From Tipula vernalis (Eukaryota > Arthropoda > Insecta > Diptera > Tipulidae): a stretch of DNA of 64,000 bases. Shown here piece after piece: positions 44,560-55,900 of this stretch (position 1 is the stretch's first letter; the number at the start of each line of letters is the position of its first letter). Below the pieces are notes generated by a model. The model was not told the DNA's origin and searched no databases. It saw only the letters and a program-made list of their open reading frames with translations. Where the stretch lies: positions 182,940,015-183,004,014 of the forward strand of contig OY282558.1 of the NCBI GenBank assembly GCA_958295665.1, read 5' to 3'. Position numbers and translations under genes: made by a program.

Positions 44560-45307
44560 CTTTCCAATTAGCTCAAATCCGGTTCTAATGGTATAAGAAG
44601 TTCCAGATTAAATTCGAAAGTTTCCCTTCTGCCGTTAATCGGTAAGTGTTTTGGATGATTCAAAATGTGTTGAATTATTTTCATATTTCCTTGGTTTATT
44701 AGTGAAAATATTCGAAATTTATATTTTTGTAATAAGAACAAATTTCTTCAATGCGTTTCTTCTATTGGAAAAGATAAGGGGATATGTTTCGCTTTTCAAT
44801 TTTTTATACAGTGTCGCAACGGAACCCGAACGTGTAATCAGACAAAACATTTGTATTGATTTGTAAAACATTTTATGTCGGAAACAGTTTAAATCAATTA
44901 TTTCTCTTGTTCAATTTGGAAATTATAGAACGCAAAATTTGTTTTGGATGGTTCCCTGTAGTATCATTTAGGGGTATGGATTGATTTTCATTTTCAACAA
45001 TTTAATGAATGAAAATCGTCAAAATTTATATTTTTGTGATAAGCACAAATTTCTTCATTGTATTTACCAACCAAAAATATTAAATTAATTGGTTAATATT
45101 TTCCGATTTCCGCTGAAAATAATGTTCTGTTTTTGTATTTTCTTACCGCTTTTCAGGCGGAATATGAAAATTATTTTTCCGTTTTCTCGGCTCCTGGACT
45201 AGCACTAATTTTTTTGCAATGAGCACCAATTAGCACAAATTCGGTTCTAACGGTATGAGAAATTTCAAACCTAAATTCGAAAGTTTCCCTGTTCCAGTTA
45301 CCCACAT
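44560..45307 (-). repeat. Right inverted arm
   Basis: Reverse complement of the left arm, with the same subunits (ATATTTTTGTGATAAGCACA at about 45028 and ATATTTTTGTAATAAGAACA at about 44724). The subterminal block TTCGGTTCTAACGGTATGAG...ATTCGAAAGTTTCCCTGTTC (45239-45294) recurs as CCGGTTCTAATGGTATAAGA...ATTCGAAAGTTTCCCTTCTG at 44579-44636, about 660 bases inward. Confidence 0.75.
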
Positions 45308-45409
45308 CGACGTAAGCTATAAATTGAGATAAAACCAACACTTACACACATTCCCGCCACGTTAATTTTGTGCGATTCATCAAACAAGTCTATTTTTATT
45401 GATGTAATG

Positions 45410-46035
45410 GAAAAATATGTGCCTCGAAAAGCAAAAGGTAGGTAATCAAATCATTTTAATGGCAAAGTTATTTGATACTAATTGTTTTCTAAACTAATTA
45501 ATTAGGCAGATACAAATACAATTGAGTGTATTGATCTGTAAGTTAAACAAATTGTTTTTTCAAACTGTCCTAAACCTAATGCATCAAAAGTTTGGCAGTT
45601 TTTCACGAAATCTACGTATTTGGTCAAATGTTTTTCGTGTAAAAGGGAATATAAAGCAAGCGGCAATACAAGCAATTTGTGTAACTAATTAAAGAGATGC
45701 CCTTTGTAGAGGACCGGAGAAATTCGAGCGTGTGCTGCGTGAACATAAAGTGCCGTGCGAAGTTCCGCACAACAAATAGTGGACAATACCAAAACGTACA
45801 ATTCCAAGTAAAATGTTAATTCGGAACAGCAACTTTTACTAAATATGAAACAAAAGCTAAATATTATATTAGCTGAAATTGCAAATCACATTGCAATAAC
45901 TTATGATTTGTGGAGTTTGAGAGCAATCGGATCATACATGAATGTAACCTGCCACTTTCTTGCTAAGAATATCGATTTAAGATCAGTAGCTTTATCGACA
46001 AAACCGCTGCTTGACAATCATAGATCATAATACCA
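45410..46035 (+). pseudogene. hAT-type transposase remnant
   Basis: A BED-type zinc-finger-like start (SKVWQFFTKSTYLVKCFSCK, about 45584-45643, then NTSNLCN and a stop where the His would stand). Further on, ITYDLWSLRAIGSYMNVTCH (about 45896-45955) and FLAKNIDLRSVALSTKPL match the conserved hAT core (D.W.S....Y..VT.HF). The carboxy-terminal dimerisation region is absent. Stops and shifts throughout. Confidence 0.7.
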
Positions 46036-46460
46036 AAAATATCGCAAATCCTCTAAACGATGTTTCTCTTGAACGGAACATCAAATAAAAAATTGTTTGC
46101 GTATAAAAACCAAACGGATGAAAAACAAAAGTTATCCCATATCTCGGATATTTCGCTCATTCAATCAATTAAACAATGCAAAACGCGTTGAAGCTAGACG
46201 AAGTACGGTCGATTACTAGTTACTACTAAATCTAAGGACATAATCTGATTTTTTAAAAGTAACACAATACCACGCGATTTATTAAATAAGAAACAAACTT
46301 CCACTAATCGCTATAAATCTGTGCAAGTGGTGCCAACAAGATCCGTTAGTTTTGTGAAAAAATTGTATAAGCATTAAATATATACATAAATATATTTGCA
46401 AAAATTGTAAATTAGTTTTAAGTGTGATTATTAATTTCAACAAGTTTGGGTTTTATCATA
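46036..46460. other. Non-coding stretch
   Basis: Possibly further decayed hAT sequence; nothing recognisable. Confidence 0.4.
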
Positions 46461-46464
46461 ACTT

Positions 46465-47040
46465 TTAAAGTTGAGCCTTTTTCATACTTTTAGGTTTTTA
46501 ATAAAATGTTTTATGTTTACCAACCATTTTACTCAGAAATATGATTTTACAAAGGATGACGATAAGCTTTTTTTGAATCAAATCATTTTACTCCGAAATT
46601 CGGTATTAAAAGGGGGACAGAATTTTAGAATCAATTTAGAATATTTGTTTTCAATGAGCTTTAAGCTTGATAATTAATTCACACATTTTGGGTTTGAACT
46701 TAACATTTTTGAGCTTTTTAATAATTTCAGGTTTTTAATCAAATGTTTGATAAGCTTAAATTATGTATTTGAAAAAATTGTCAAGAGCTTTAGGTTTAAA
46801 GGTTTTAAATTATCGAAGCTTTTTAAACAAACCACTTTACTTCTAAATTTGATATTACAAGGAATGACGGAATTTTGGTTAGGATTTAGAATATTTGTGT
46901 TCAATGTATACTATTAAGAGCTTTTATTTATCGAGGCTTTTCAACTCAAATTATTTTATTCAAAAATCTTATATTACTAAGGGTATTTTTTGAAAAAAAT
47001 TCAGAATATTTGTTCTCAATATAAATATCCTTCATTCAAA
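46465..47040. repeat. Degenerate tandem repeats of uncertain unit
   Basis: The block 'AAA.CATTTTACT..GAAAT..GATATTACAA.GGATGACG' followed by 'TTTAGAATATTTGT.TTCAAT' recurs at about 46520, 46578, 46833 and 46950. GGTTTTTAATMAAATGTTT recurs at 46492 and 46730. Units are 60-120 bases and strongly eroded. Confidence 0.45.
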
Positions 47041-48070
47041 ATGGTTTTCCATTTTCGAGCGTTACATAAAATGAGCGTGCCTCAAATAAAACGAAACATC
47101 TTGCAACTCTATGCTATGACGATTTCTAAATATATCGATAAAGCATTACAAATTTCAAATATAATTTGAAAAATATCAAAGTATCTTTAATATTCTTGAA
47201 AGTTCTCAAATAGTAAACTATCCGTAAGTACGTAAAACCAAAGAAAATCCTGTAAGTGCTAATCACTGCCATGTACAACGTAAATAACCCGGACATTCTT
47301 GAATAATTTCGAATAATCTACAGGAAATCGGAGAAATATCAACATCACTATCTTTTAAATATCAGCATCTAGATTTACATGTGTAACTCTGCAAGTTCTT
47401 ACAACTCAAAGTTCCGTGCAGAACATTGCCTTACAAATTCTGGGCATTACCCCACAACAATTCGGAAAATATCTATATTATGTGAATGTCGATTGATCTC
47501 GAACAATTCAGCTTTTCCGCTTTCTCCAAAGCTCTCAAAATATAGTTTTGTCTTTTATTTTATTTTATTATTATGAAAGGCTCAACAAAACGATATGGAA
47601 TAAGAATAGAATCACGGACCTTATCTGGTATTTTTTTAAATATCGAACATTGGTATTCTTCGAATAGGCTCTAAAATTGAATAACATTGAACTATCAAAT
47701 ACGCCCTACTACAAAATCAAACATACTCGAATAATCTCGAAAATCTCGAATAACCTGACTGTTTCGTAATATAGAATCACCAATTAAAGTGAACTCTTAA
47801 ATAATATAAACTCCAAAAATCTCGAGAAATTTTAAAAAGTGACCAAAAGATGAAACCTGAGACAAGCTAAAATATGAAATCGGGAAGCGAGAATTTCCAA
47901 AATCAGGAGAACCCCACCAAATACAACCAAAAAAAAAACTCCATCACTAGTTGTAAAATTAAGTTGGAATTTCCATTTTCCTTATATATAAAATAGTTTT
48001 CCAAAATAAATCTAACCAAAATAAAATTAGGAAAAGCCATTACAGGATGTAATCGCATTACCGGCATCTC
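47041..48070. other. Non-coding stretch
   Basis: No gene recognised. The word CTCGAATAA/TCTCGAAAA is common (47300-47830) but no regular period was seen. Confidence 0.5.
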
Positions 48071-48071
48071 A

Positions 48072-48476
48072 ACAATGCCGTGTGTTTTCATTATTGAACA
48101 ATATCTCAAAAATGAGGCTGGTCAAGCAGTGACTGTTACTGGTGCTCGATATTGCGACTTGATAATACAGTTCTTTCTGCCAAAATTGGATGATATTGAT
48201 GTGGTCAATATGTGGTTTCAACAAGACGGTGCCACATGCCATTTACAGCCCGTGAAACAGTTCAATTACTGCATGAGACATTTCCTGTATGAAAATTTCG
48301 ACAAAAGAGTGCGTGTGTGCCAGCAAAGCCGTGGAGGCCATTTGCCCGATGTGTTATTCGATAAATAACCCTATCCTATGTACTTTATGATTCAATAAAA
48401 AAATAACAATCTAAAGACTAAAAACTGTGTTTTCTATTTAATTCTAATCTTGCGTTAATTTTGGGACACAATTTAT
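48072..48476 (+). mobile_element. Mariner-type transposon, copy 2, internally deleted
   Basis: 48084-48112 equals 6969-6997 of copy 1 (TTATTGAACAATATCTCAAA), then jumps to the GAGGCTGGTCAAGCAGTGAC block (7578 on). About 580 bases are therefore deleted. A second deletion removes the catalytic end between CATGAGACATTTCCTG and GAAAATTTC. The coding end RGGHLPDVLFDK is kept, unlike in copy 1. The right terminus TTGCGTTAATTTTGGGACAC (48457-48476) is complete. The left terminus is missing. Confidence 0.8.
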
Positions 48477-48755
48477 ATACATATGTACATACAAACAAAA
48501 CCATTTTCATTCAAGCATTTCATAAGCAAAATAAAATTTTAGTTTTAGTTTTTTACGTAAATGTGTTATGAAGGGAATCTTTACGCATCTATAACTTTGG
48601 AACCCGACCACCTAGAGATCTTAGCTATACCTTGTTTTTCTTATTTGATCAAGGTCTATTAGACTGTCTTTGTTTCATGGAAATCAGATGAGTACTTTTC
48701 GAATTACTATTTGTTAACAGATATCAACAGCGAGGATATAAAACATCTCTCTCGC
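48477..48755. other. Non-coding stretch
   Basis: Possibly the 3' untranslated region of LINE H; no poly-A tail could be placed. Confidence 0.35.
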
Positions 48756-50239
48756 TCAAGCGCTTTGCTTGCGTAAAAGTAGCGAGATTTTCATGACTGG
48801 TTGAGAAAGTGCCAAATTTTTAAAAATGAAGAATGTAATCCACGAAGGACATACAAAAAACAAATTTCTTCTGAATGCTCTCAATTCTATCTGAATGCTA
48901 CTTATAAAATGGAGATCTGAGAAGCGTATTCTAAATCCTACATTTACCCACATTCAACAACAATTTGTTGTTAAACGACCAATTGAAAAAGTTACCATCA
49001 ATTGTAGCAAATATGACCATGTGGAAATTCAAAACACTCAACAACATCGTTTACAAATAATGAAAATAAAATCGGACCAATGTGACTTCCTTGAGGAACT
49101 CTTGAGGTAAAACGAAATTAACGAGAGCTAAAATCATTAATCTTAACAAATTTGTAACAACCAGAAAGGTATGAATGCAATCACTTAATAGGGATGATCT
49201 GACAATCTAGTCTTTCCTCTTATCGATAAGAATCGAACGGTCAATTTTAACGAAAGCCTTTGAAAAATCGGTTTATACTACATCTAACTGTTCCCTATGT
49301 TCGACTCTGCTACATAAATGCCCACAAAAAGAGACTAGATTAGTCGCCGTAGAGTATTGAGCAAGAGATAAAAAAAATTTAGCTGCTGACTTCATTTCTT
49401 TTGCCAGATTTAAAAATCGGACGAATGAAAGTTCGTAGGCTATTATTAAAAGTGATAGTCAGTGGAGGGGCTAAACTCTCTGCACAATTCCAACTAAGGA
49501 TAGGTGGAAAGCCATCATGTCTGGTCTCCTTATTAACTTCAAATTGAGATAAACCATCATAATCTTCTGTACTATAAAGTTTAAAAAAAATTAATTCAGA
49601 GCGATCGCGATTAATTAAAGATTAATTATGTGATGCCGCAGATAATTCATAAGCAGACTCAAAAAAATTGGCAAACAAATTAAAAAAATCAGAGGTACCA
49701 CTGGTGAAAGAATTCTGAAAAGTTATTGGTGTAGGAAAACCAACCAAGTTCTTTTTACTATTTATGAAATTCCAGAAATTCTTTGAATTTGAAGTCAATT
49801 CATCTTCGATTTGCAAAATGTAATTATTGTAAAGGATAAGCTGGTTTTAACTCCTTACGAGCAATGTTGAAACTAAAATAAAAATCAACACCCAGTAACT
49901 TATATAAAGAATATAACTTATTTTATTACCGATACCGAGGTTCGTTTCCTATAGATCGGACATATCTTTTAACACCAGACTTGAGCAGATCGACGAACAA
50001 AAAAGCAGTATCCATGTTCGAGAAATACCCAATCGGAAACGACAAGAAATTGGTTTGAACAAACGTAGTCAGCATGCCTACATTCGAACTGAAAAGAATT
50101 AGTAGAAGTACACATAGTAGAGTAGTTTGGAGATGATGATAAACGCTCATATTAAAAGCGATCAATCAACACACCTCCTCCCTTCAGGCTGGTACAAAAA
50201 TCATGTTGATCTTTCCTCTGAACGACGTAGTTGGGTGGG
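48756..50239 (-). pseudogene. Jockey-like LINE H, 3' two thirds (minus strand)
   Basis: The minus strand reads, from high to low: PPNYVVQRKD and SLKGGGVLI (endonuclease, 50239-50165); KELKPAYP, YNNYILQIEDELTSNSKNFW and FINSKKNLVGFPTPI (linker, about 49860-49710); FFNLFANFFESAYE; TDFSKAFVKIDRSI (RT metal site, about 49270-49230, with KAFDK changed to KAFVK); SGVPQGSHIGPILFSLFVND (about 49115-49055); and a C-terminal QIELRAFRRNLFFVCPSW block (about 48895-48840). Many stops. The N-terminal endonuclease part lies at 60347-60490, on the far side of the RTE-like insertion. Confidence 0.8.
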
Positions 50240-50649
50240 GCGAAGTCCAAGATTCATAACTCCTCGCGGTGCTCTCTGGGTCACGCTAAATGAATCAGGC
50301 GGTGTAGTGGAGACGAGCAGGGGAAATCCTGTTTATAGTCATGGACACTACATGCCAGGGCGAGTCATTGGCGCCTGAAAACCAATATCAAATCAGCGTC
50401 TGTTCTCCAGGTTAGGTGCGGTTGAAGCGGGCGTCTGTCTTGCATCACGCGGCTCGCTATATAAATGTGTTCAAGGTAGGACTGGATACCTTAAGTTTCT
50501 CACCAGTACGTGGCCCACACACGTAACAAGCGGGTTGAGCAACAGGCCAACAACTTGCTTTCATAAAAACAATTAAAGTTATGAACCCTAATCAAAGGCC
50601 TCGGATTACCATATCGGATTCATCACAAAATCGACATCGGAAATTGTAC

Positions 50650-50881
50650 ACGGACAACGCTTTAAAAATGGGAAAATGGTACGTGCTTAGCCTCTTAAGA
50701 CCTGGAGATCTCCAGATCCTTTCGAATCAAGCAAAGAGTTACACATTAGACGTGCTTGCACTACAAGAGTTAAGATGGTCTGGGAGTGTGATCCATGACA
50801 CCACCAATGGTTACACTCTTCATTACAGCGGCCATCAGAATGGAGGAGAATTTGGAGTTGGCTTCCTTATCCATCAGCGCG
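50650..50881 (+). pseudogene. Endonuclease, first part, of the RTE-like LINE
   Basis: MGKWYVLSLLRPGDLQILSN, YTLDVLALQELRWSGS and YTLHYSGHQNGGEFGVGFLI are the opening blocks of an apurinic-type endonuclease (metal-binding Glu in LQELRW). The frame is cut at 50881 by the LTR of errantivirus B. With that element and one CGCG removed, reading continues as HQRAKHHIIDFRPIN. Confidence 0.8.
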
Positions 50882-51355
50882 AGTTACATTCCGAGAAATG
50901 GAATCGCAACAAAATAAAGAATTCCAAGAAATTGAAATGCAACAAAGTAAAGATGCTCATAATACAATTTTATATTAACAACATAAAATATTATCATGAC
51001 CTAAAATTATTATTATAAATTTAATGTATCATATTTTATGTAAATCAAATTATTGTTTTGTCTAACAAAATATTCATTTTTAATTAATAAGCAATAAGCA
51101 TTATCAGTTATAAAATAACATGTTGAACCATGTTTATAAAATATATTATAAAGAAAAATCATGTAACTAAAAAAACTTAAGAAAGCATTCAATAAACTGA
51201 CTCCAAAGAGCACAGTAACAAAATATTGATTCCCGGCTCTAAAGAGACCGGCTTTTTAAAAAATAAATAAAGTTTAATTAATTATAATAAATGTAAAGAA
51301 AATAAAAGTGAAATAAATGTTTTTTTATATTTTATATTAATTGAACAACATAAAT
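50882..51355 (+). repeat. 5' LTR of errantivirus B
   Basis: Contains GGCTCTAAAGAGACCGGCTT (51235-51254), a small inverted repeat, followed by AATAAATAAAG, consistent with the R region and polyadenylation signal. Practically identical to the 3' copy. Confidence 0.93.
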
Positions 51356-51370
51356 GGCGCAGTTGGTAAT
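51355..51370 (+). promoter_or_regulatory. Primer-binding site of errantivirus B (tRNA-Ser type)
   Basis: TGGCGCAGTTGGTAAT, sharing one T with the LTR end. It matches the tRNA-Ser-type primer site TGGCGCAGTCGGTA with a single change. Confidence 0.85.
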
Positions 51371-51718
51371 TTTCTCCTCCGAAGAAGAGAAAACAGTGTA
51401 AAAGAACATTAAAATAGTGAAGTGATAAGATACAAAGAAAAATAAGTAAAAATTGATTTTTCGTAGACACGAAAATCATTTCACGTAAATAATTGAATAC
51501 CTAGTTACTTAAAAAAAAAAAAAAAATTAATTAATTAATTTCGTGCTAAATAGTTAAAGTAAAATAATAAACTTATAAAAACGTGATAATATTTAAAAAT
51601 TAGTAATAAAAAGTGGGTGTTAATTAAAAGTGAACAATTTAAAATCAATAATCTCAAGATTGCGAGTAAAAGAAGCAAAGTATTCGACTTAAATCGACAG
51701 CAAAAAACTACAACAAAA

Positions 51719-52909
51719 ATGAATACAGAACAAGTCGAACATCAATTGTTGCAGCAGCAACAACAGCAACAACAATTACAAAATCAAATTACAGTGTTGC
51801 AACAACAACTGGTAAACCAGGAAACAATAATGCAAGGCATTAAAACCACTCGATTTGATCTAAGTCCAGATCAAATTATAAGAAACTTCAGTGAGATCCA
51901 AGCCTTTTCAGGGGAAGATACTTACAAATTAAAATCTTTCCTAAAAACCATCGTAGATACCGAAAGTCTATGCGGTAATAAGAACGAGGAACTTAAACAA
52001 TATTGCTTAAGAAAGCTAATCAACACAAAAATAATTGGGAATGCCAGAGGAACCATCATGGAAATACCTGAAACTCAACGCACCTGGGAAAACGTCATCA
52101 GGCAGCTAAAATTGAGATACAGACCTAAAAACACCATCCATCAGTTACTCTACAATGCCAAGGAAATCAAGGTATTTAATCTTAAAGATATTTTTAATAA
52201 ATTAAATAAATATAAGAGTGAATGTAGCGAAATATGCGATTTTGACGACGAGGATAATTTCACATATTATTCTATAGATAGGGAGTTAGTGCAAATATTA
52301 AAATCAAAAATAATTCCTCTAGTTCAATTACAAATAGATTCAACGAAATCGTTATTCGAATTAGACAATATTCTTTGTAAATCGGAAATATACCTGTCAG
52401 AGGATATAATTAAATCCGAATTTAGAATAAATAGAAATAAAGAATTTAATTTTAAAACAAATAATAAAACATATTTTCAAAACAGAAACCCTTATAGGAA
52501 CAACAATATTAACGGTGTTTATAACCAGGAATTTAGAAATGGTAATAATAATAGCTATAATTATAATAACAATAGGTCAGGACAGTTTAGAACACAAGAT
52601 CACAGAAATAATAATAACTCAGGACAGTTTAGAACACAAGATCACAGAAATAATAATAACTCAGGACAGTTTAGAACACAAGATCACAGAAATAATAATA
52701 ACTCAGGACAGTTTAGAACACAAGATCACAGAAATAACAGATATAATTCAGGACAGTTTAGGCGACAATTTAATGACAATAGAACTGGACAATATAGAAA
52801 CAATACTCAACAACCAGGACCAATGGAAGTCGATAATATAAATCAAGTAAATCCCTTAAATCAGGAGGTACATTTTATAAACCCCACACCATCAACCAGC
52901 TACCGATAG
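51719..52909 (+). CDS. gag: gag of errantivirus B
   Basis: The first ATG in the open frame is at 51719 (MNTEQVEHQLL); upstream codons in this frame are open but have no ATG, and GTG starts are not expected here. The protein has 396 residues: a Gln-rich N-terminus with coiled-coil character (residues about 9-40), a capsid region (about 45-235, with FSGEDTYKLKSFLKTI and WENVIRQLKLRYRPKNTIHQ), and an Asn/Arg/Gln-rich basic C-terminus that must serve as nucleic-acid binder, as there is no zinc knuckle. The C-terminus contains four near-identical 14-residue repeats. The frame is fully open. Pol follows in the -1 frame with a 73-base overlap of open frames. Confidence 0.9.
   Translation: MNTEQVEHQLLQQQQQQQQLQNQITVLQQQLVNQETIMQGIKTTRFDLSPDQIIRNFSEIQAFSGEDTYKLKSFLKTIVDTESLCGNKNEELKQYCLRKLINTKIIGNARGTIMEIPETQRTWENVIRQLKLRYRPKNTIHQLLYNAKEIKVFNLKDIFNKLNKYKSECSEICDFDDEDNFTYYSIDRELVQILKSKIIPLVQLQIDSTKSLFELDNILCKSEIYLSEDIIKSEFRINRNKEFNFKTNNKTYFQNRNPYRNNNINGVYNQEFRNGNNNSYNYNNNRSGQFRTQDHRNNNNSGQFRTQDHRNNNNSGQFRTQDHRNNNNSGQFRTQDHRNNRYNSGQFRRQFNDNRTGQYRNNTQQPGPMEVDNINQVNPLNQEVHFINPTPSTSYR
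52577..52760 (+). repeat. 42-base tandem repeats inside gag
   Basis: The unit TCAGGACAGTTTAGAACACA plus AGATCACAGAAATAATAATAAC occurs four times in a row with essentially no change, followed by a diverged fifth start (TCAGGACAGTTTAGGCGACA). It encodes SGQFRTQDHRNNNN. The unit keeps the reading frame. Confidence 0.9.
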
Positions 52910-55900
52910 TAAAACTAACATTTAATGATAAATCTATTAATTGTTTAATAGATACTGGTTCAGATACCAGTTTATTAAAACCAAATACTCTTAATTTTAA
53001 AGAAATAGAATTAGAAACTCCTATTATGTATAATTCTTTAGGAGGTCCCAATTTTGTAAATAAAAAAATAATCACGCCAATTCCAAAGGAACTAGTAAAA
53101 ACTGGTACATTAGAATGGAAAATTTTTCCTCTAAAGAGTGAAAAATATGACGCGATTATCGGAATGAATTTTTTAATTCCTTTTCAAGCTGAAGTTGATA
53201 TACAAAATGAATATCTGAAGATATTTAATCAGCATAAAATCCCTTTCGAAATAATTGGATATCCCCGTGATCTTACCGAAGTAAATCACTTAGAACCAAT
53301 TGTTTCACAAGAGGAAATTTTCTCTAAAATAAACCAAAATAGTTTAAACAATGAAGAAAAAGAAAATTTAAAACATTTATTATCCAAAAATAAAGATTTA
53401 TTTTATGAAGAAGGTGACAATTTGACTTTCACTCACGAAATAACTCACGAAATTAAATTAACAAATGAGAATCCTATATATTGTAAATTATACAGATATC
53501 CGCAAATACACGAGAAAGAAATCGAAAAACAAATCAAGGATATGTTAAAACAAGGAATTATTAGGGAATCGAATTCACCCTATAATTCTCCCCTTTGGAT
53601 TGTACCGAAGAAAATGGACAATTCAAATACAAAAAAATGGAGAATTGTCATTGATTATAGAAAGTTAAATGAAATTACTATAAATGATAAATTTCCAATA
53701 CCTAATATAGAAAATATATTAGATAAATTGGGTAGAGCCCAATATTTTACAACTTTGGATCTAGCGAAGGGATTTCATCAAATCCTATAAGCAAAAAAGA
53801 CCAAAATAAAACACACCATTCGGACATTACGAATATGTTCGAATGCCTTTTGGATTGAAAAACGCCCCTGCCACCTTTCAAAGATTAATAAATTCAGTAC
53901 TAAGGGAACATATAAATAAAATATGTGTAGTCTATCTTGATGATATATTAATATTTAGCACTTCTCTACAAGAACACATAATTAATGTAAATCAAATATT
54001 TGAAAATTTAAGAAAGGCAAATTTAAAAATACAAATAGACAAATGTAACTTCTTTTGTAAAGAGACCGAGTATTTAGGTCATTTGTTAACAACAGAAGGT
54101 GTAAAACCAAATTCAAAGAAAATAGATGATATAGCACAATTAAAACTCCCAGTAACTCAAAAACAAATTAAATCATTCCTAGGTATCACAGGATACTATA
54201 AAAAATTTATCAAGGACTATGCCAGAATAGCACAGCCTATGACAAAATATCTCAAAAAGAATAGTAAAGTAAATAAATTAGATCCATCTTATATTCATGC
54301 TTTTGAGCAACTAAAACTATTACTAACTACCCATCCAATTCTAAAATATCCCGATTTCAACAAACCATTCGTATTAAATACAGACGCCAGTCAATTTGCA
54401 ATTGGTGCAGTTTTGCTTCAAGAAAACCATCCCATAGCATTCGCCAGCCGAACGCTAAATGATCATGAAATTAGATATAACACTACGGAAAAAGAACTAT
54501 TGGCAGTCATATGGTCAGTAAAATATTTTAGACCGTACATATATGGAAAAGAATTCGAACTTAAAACAGACCATCAAGCATTAAAATGGTTACACACTAA
54601 ATATTTAGGCAAAGATTTAAACCCAAGACTCCAAAGATGGATACTATCTTTAGGAGAGTACAACATAAAAATAAATTATTTAAAAGGAAAGGAAAATAAA
54701 ATAGCAGATTTTCTAAGTAGAATAAACAATGATAAACACGAAATAAATGAAATTAGTGAAAGTTTTGGAATTAACGAAATGTTCGAAGCTAACGAAGGGA
54801 GAAACAATTTCCTACAAGACCCCCCTTCCCAACATGAAGTTAATAATGAAGAAATAGTAAACGAAAACCAAGACAACATATCCATTCAAGCGACAATACA
54901 TTCACAAGAAGAAAATTTAAACGACGAACTAACATTCTTAGACACTATAGTAAACCGATTTAGAACACAGATAATAATTACAGAAAATTTCACTAACGAA
55001 CTTGAAAATGTATTAGGGAATCGTCGGATTAACATAAACCCAAATATAAATCACATAGAGTTAATTAATAAACTTAAAACATACATATCGTCAGCAAAAG
55101 TAGCCACATATTCTGAAATATCTGATCACGATTTACATGTAATATTTCAAGTATTAATCAAAGAATTTCCAAATACCAAATTCATTAAATGCAGACATTT
55201 TGCACAAGACGTAGAAACAGAGGAAGACTTAATTAAGATTTTATCCATACAACACAAAAAACAGAAACATCCCGGTATCATAGCACTTTATGAAGATTTA
55301 AAGTTTAAAATCTACAGTAAAAATTTGAAAATTACAATAAATAAAATTACGAACAATTGTGACGTTTGTAACACAGGGAAATACGATAGGAACCCAATCA
55401 AACCAAAACTACAAAAGACAGAAATACCGACAAACAAAAATCAAATCGTTCATATAGATACGTATATTAATAAAAAACAACCTTTTCTTATTTTTATTGA
55501 CAAATTTACAAAATTCGCAACGGCTTATCCGTTAGAAAACAGAAATTTTACAGACATTATTGAAAAATTTAAAATGTATATTAACCACAAGAAACCCAGA
55601 AAAATAATAGCTGATAATGAATTTAAGCATATCAATATAAAAGAATTTTTAGATAAAGAAGGTATAGAATTACATTTAACAAAACCTAACAGCCACACAG
55701 GTAATGCCGACGTAGAAAGACTTAACAATACACTGACAGAAAAATTAAGAGTTTTAAATATAGACCAACCCAGTCCTATAAGGTATCAAATGTTAGAAGC
55801 AATAAAAAGCTACAATAATCAGTATCACAATACCATTAAATGCACCCCAATAAAAGCAGAAGAGGGCATTAATCAAGAAGAAATTTACAAGAATTTAGTT

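Larger units (their letters stand above)
35815..45307. mobile_element. Foldback-like element with long, internally repeated inverted arms, holding errantivirus A
   Basis: The termini read ATGTGAGTAACTGGAGCAGG (35815 on) and, on the other strand, ATGTGGGTAACTGGAACAGG (from 45307 down). Flanks CAACGTAAG (35806-35814) and CGACGTAAG (45308-45316) agree at 8 of 9 positions, a 9-base target duplication. The arms (about 35815-36470 and about 44650-45307) pair over roughly 650 bases. Each arm contains related subunits about 330 bases apart, for example TTTCAGCGGAAA at about 36005 and 36337. Without errantivirus A the element would be about 2.8 kb. Long, internally repetitive arms plus a 9-base duplication are the hallmarks of Drosophila FB-type elements. 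No transposase was recognised inside. Confidence 0.8.

Noticed and set aside
46465..47040. Possible satellite array
   Set aside because: Units are too eroded and irregular to define a period; kept only as a low-confidence repeat.
50581..51018. Open frame joining LINE endonuclease to LTR sequence
   Set aside because: The last 45 codons are LTR of errantivirus B in a frame unrelated to env; the fusion is created by the insertion.
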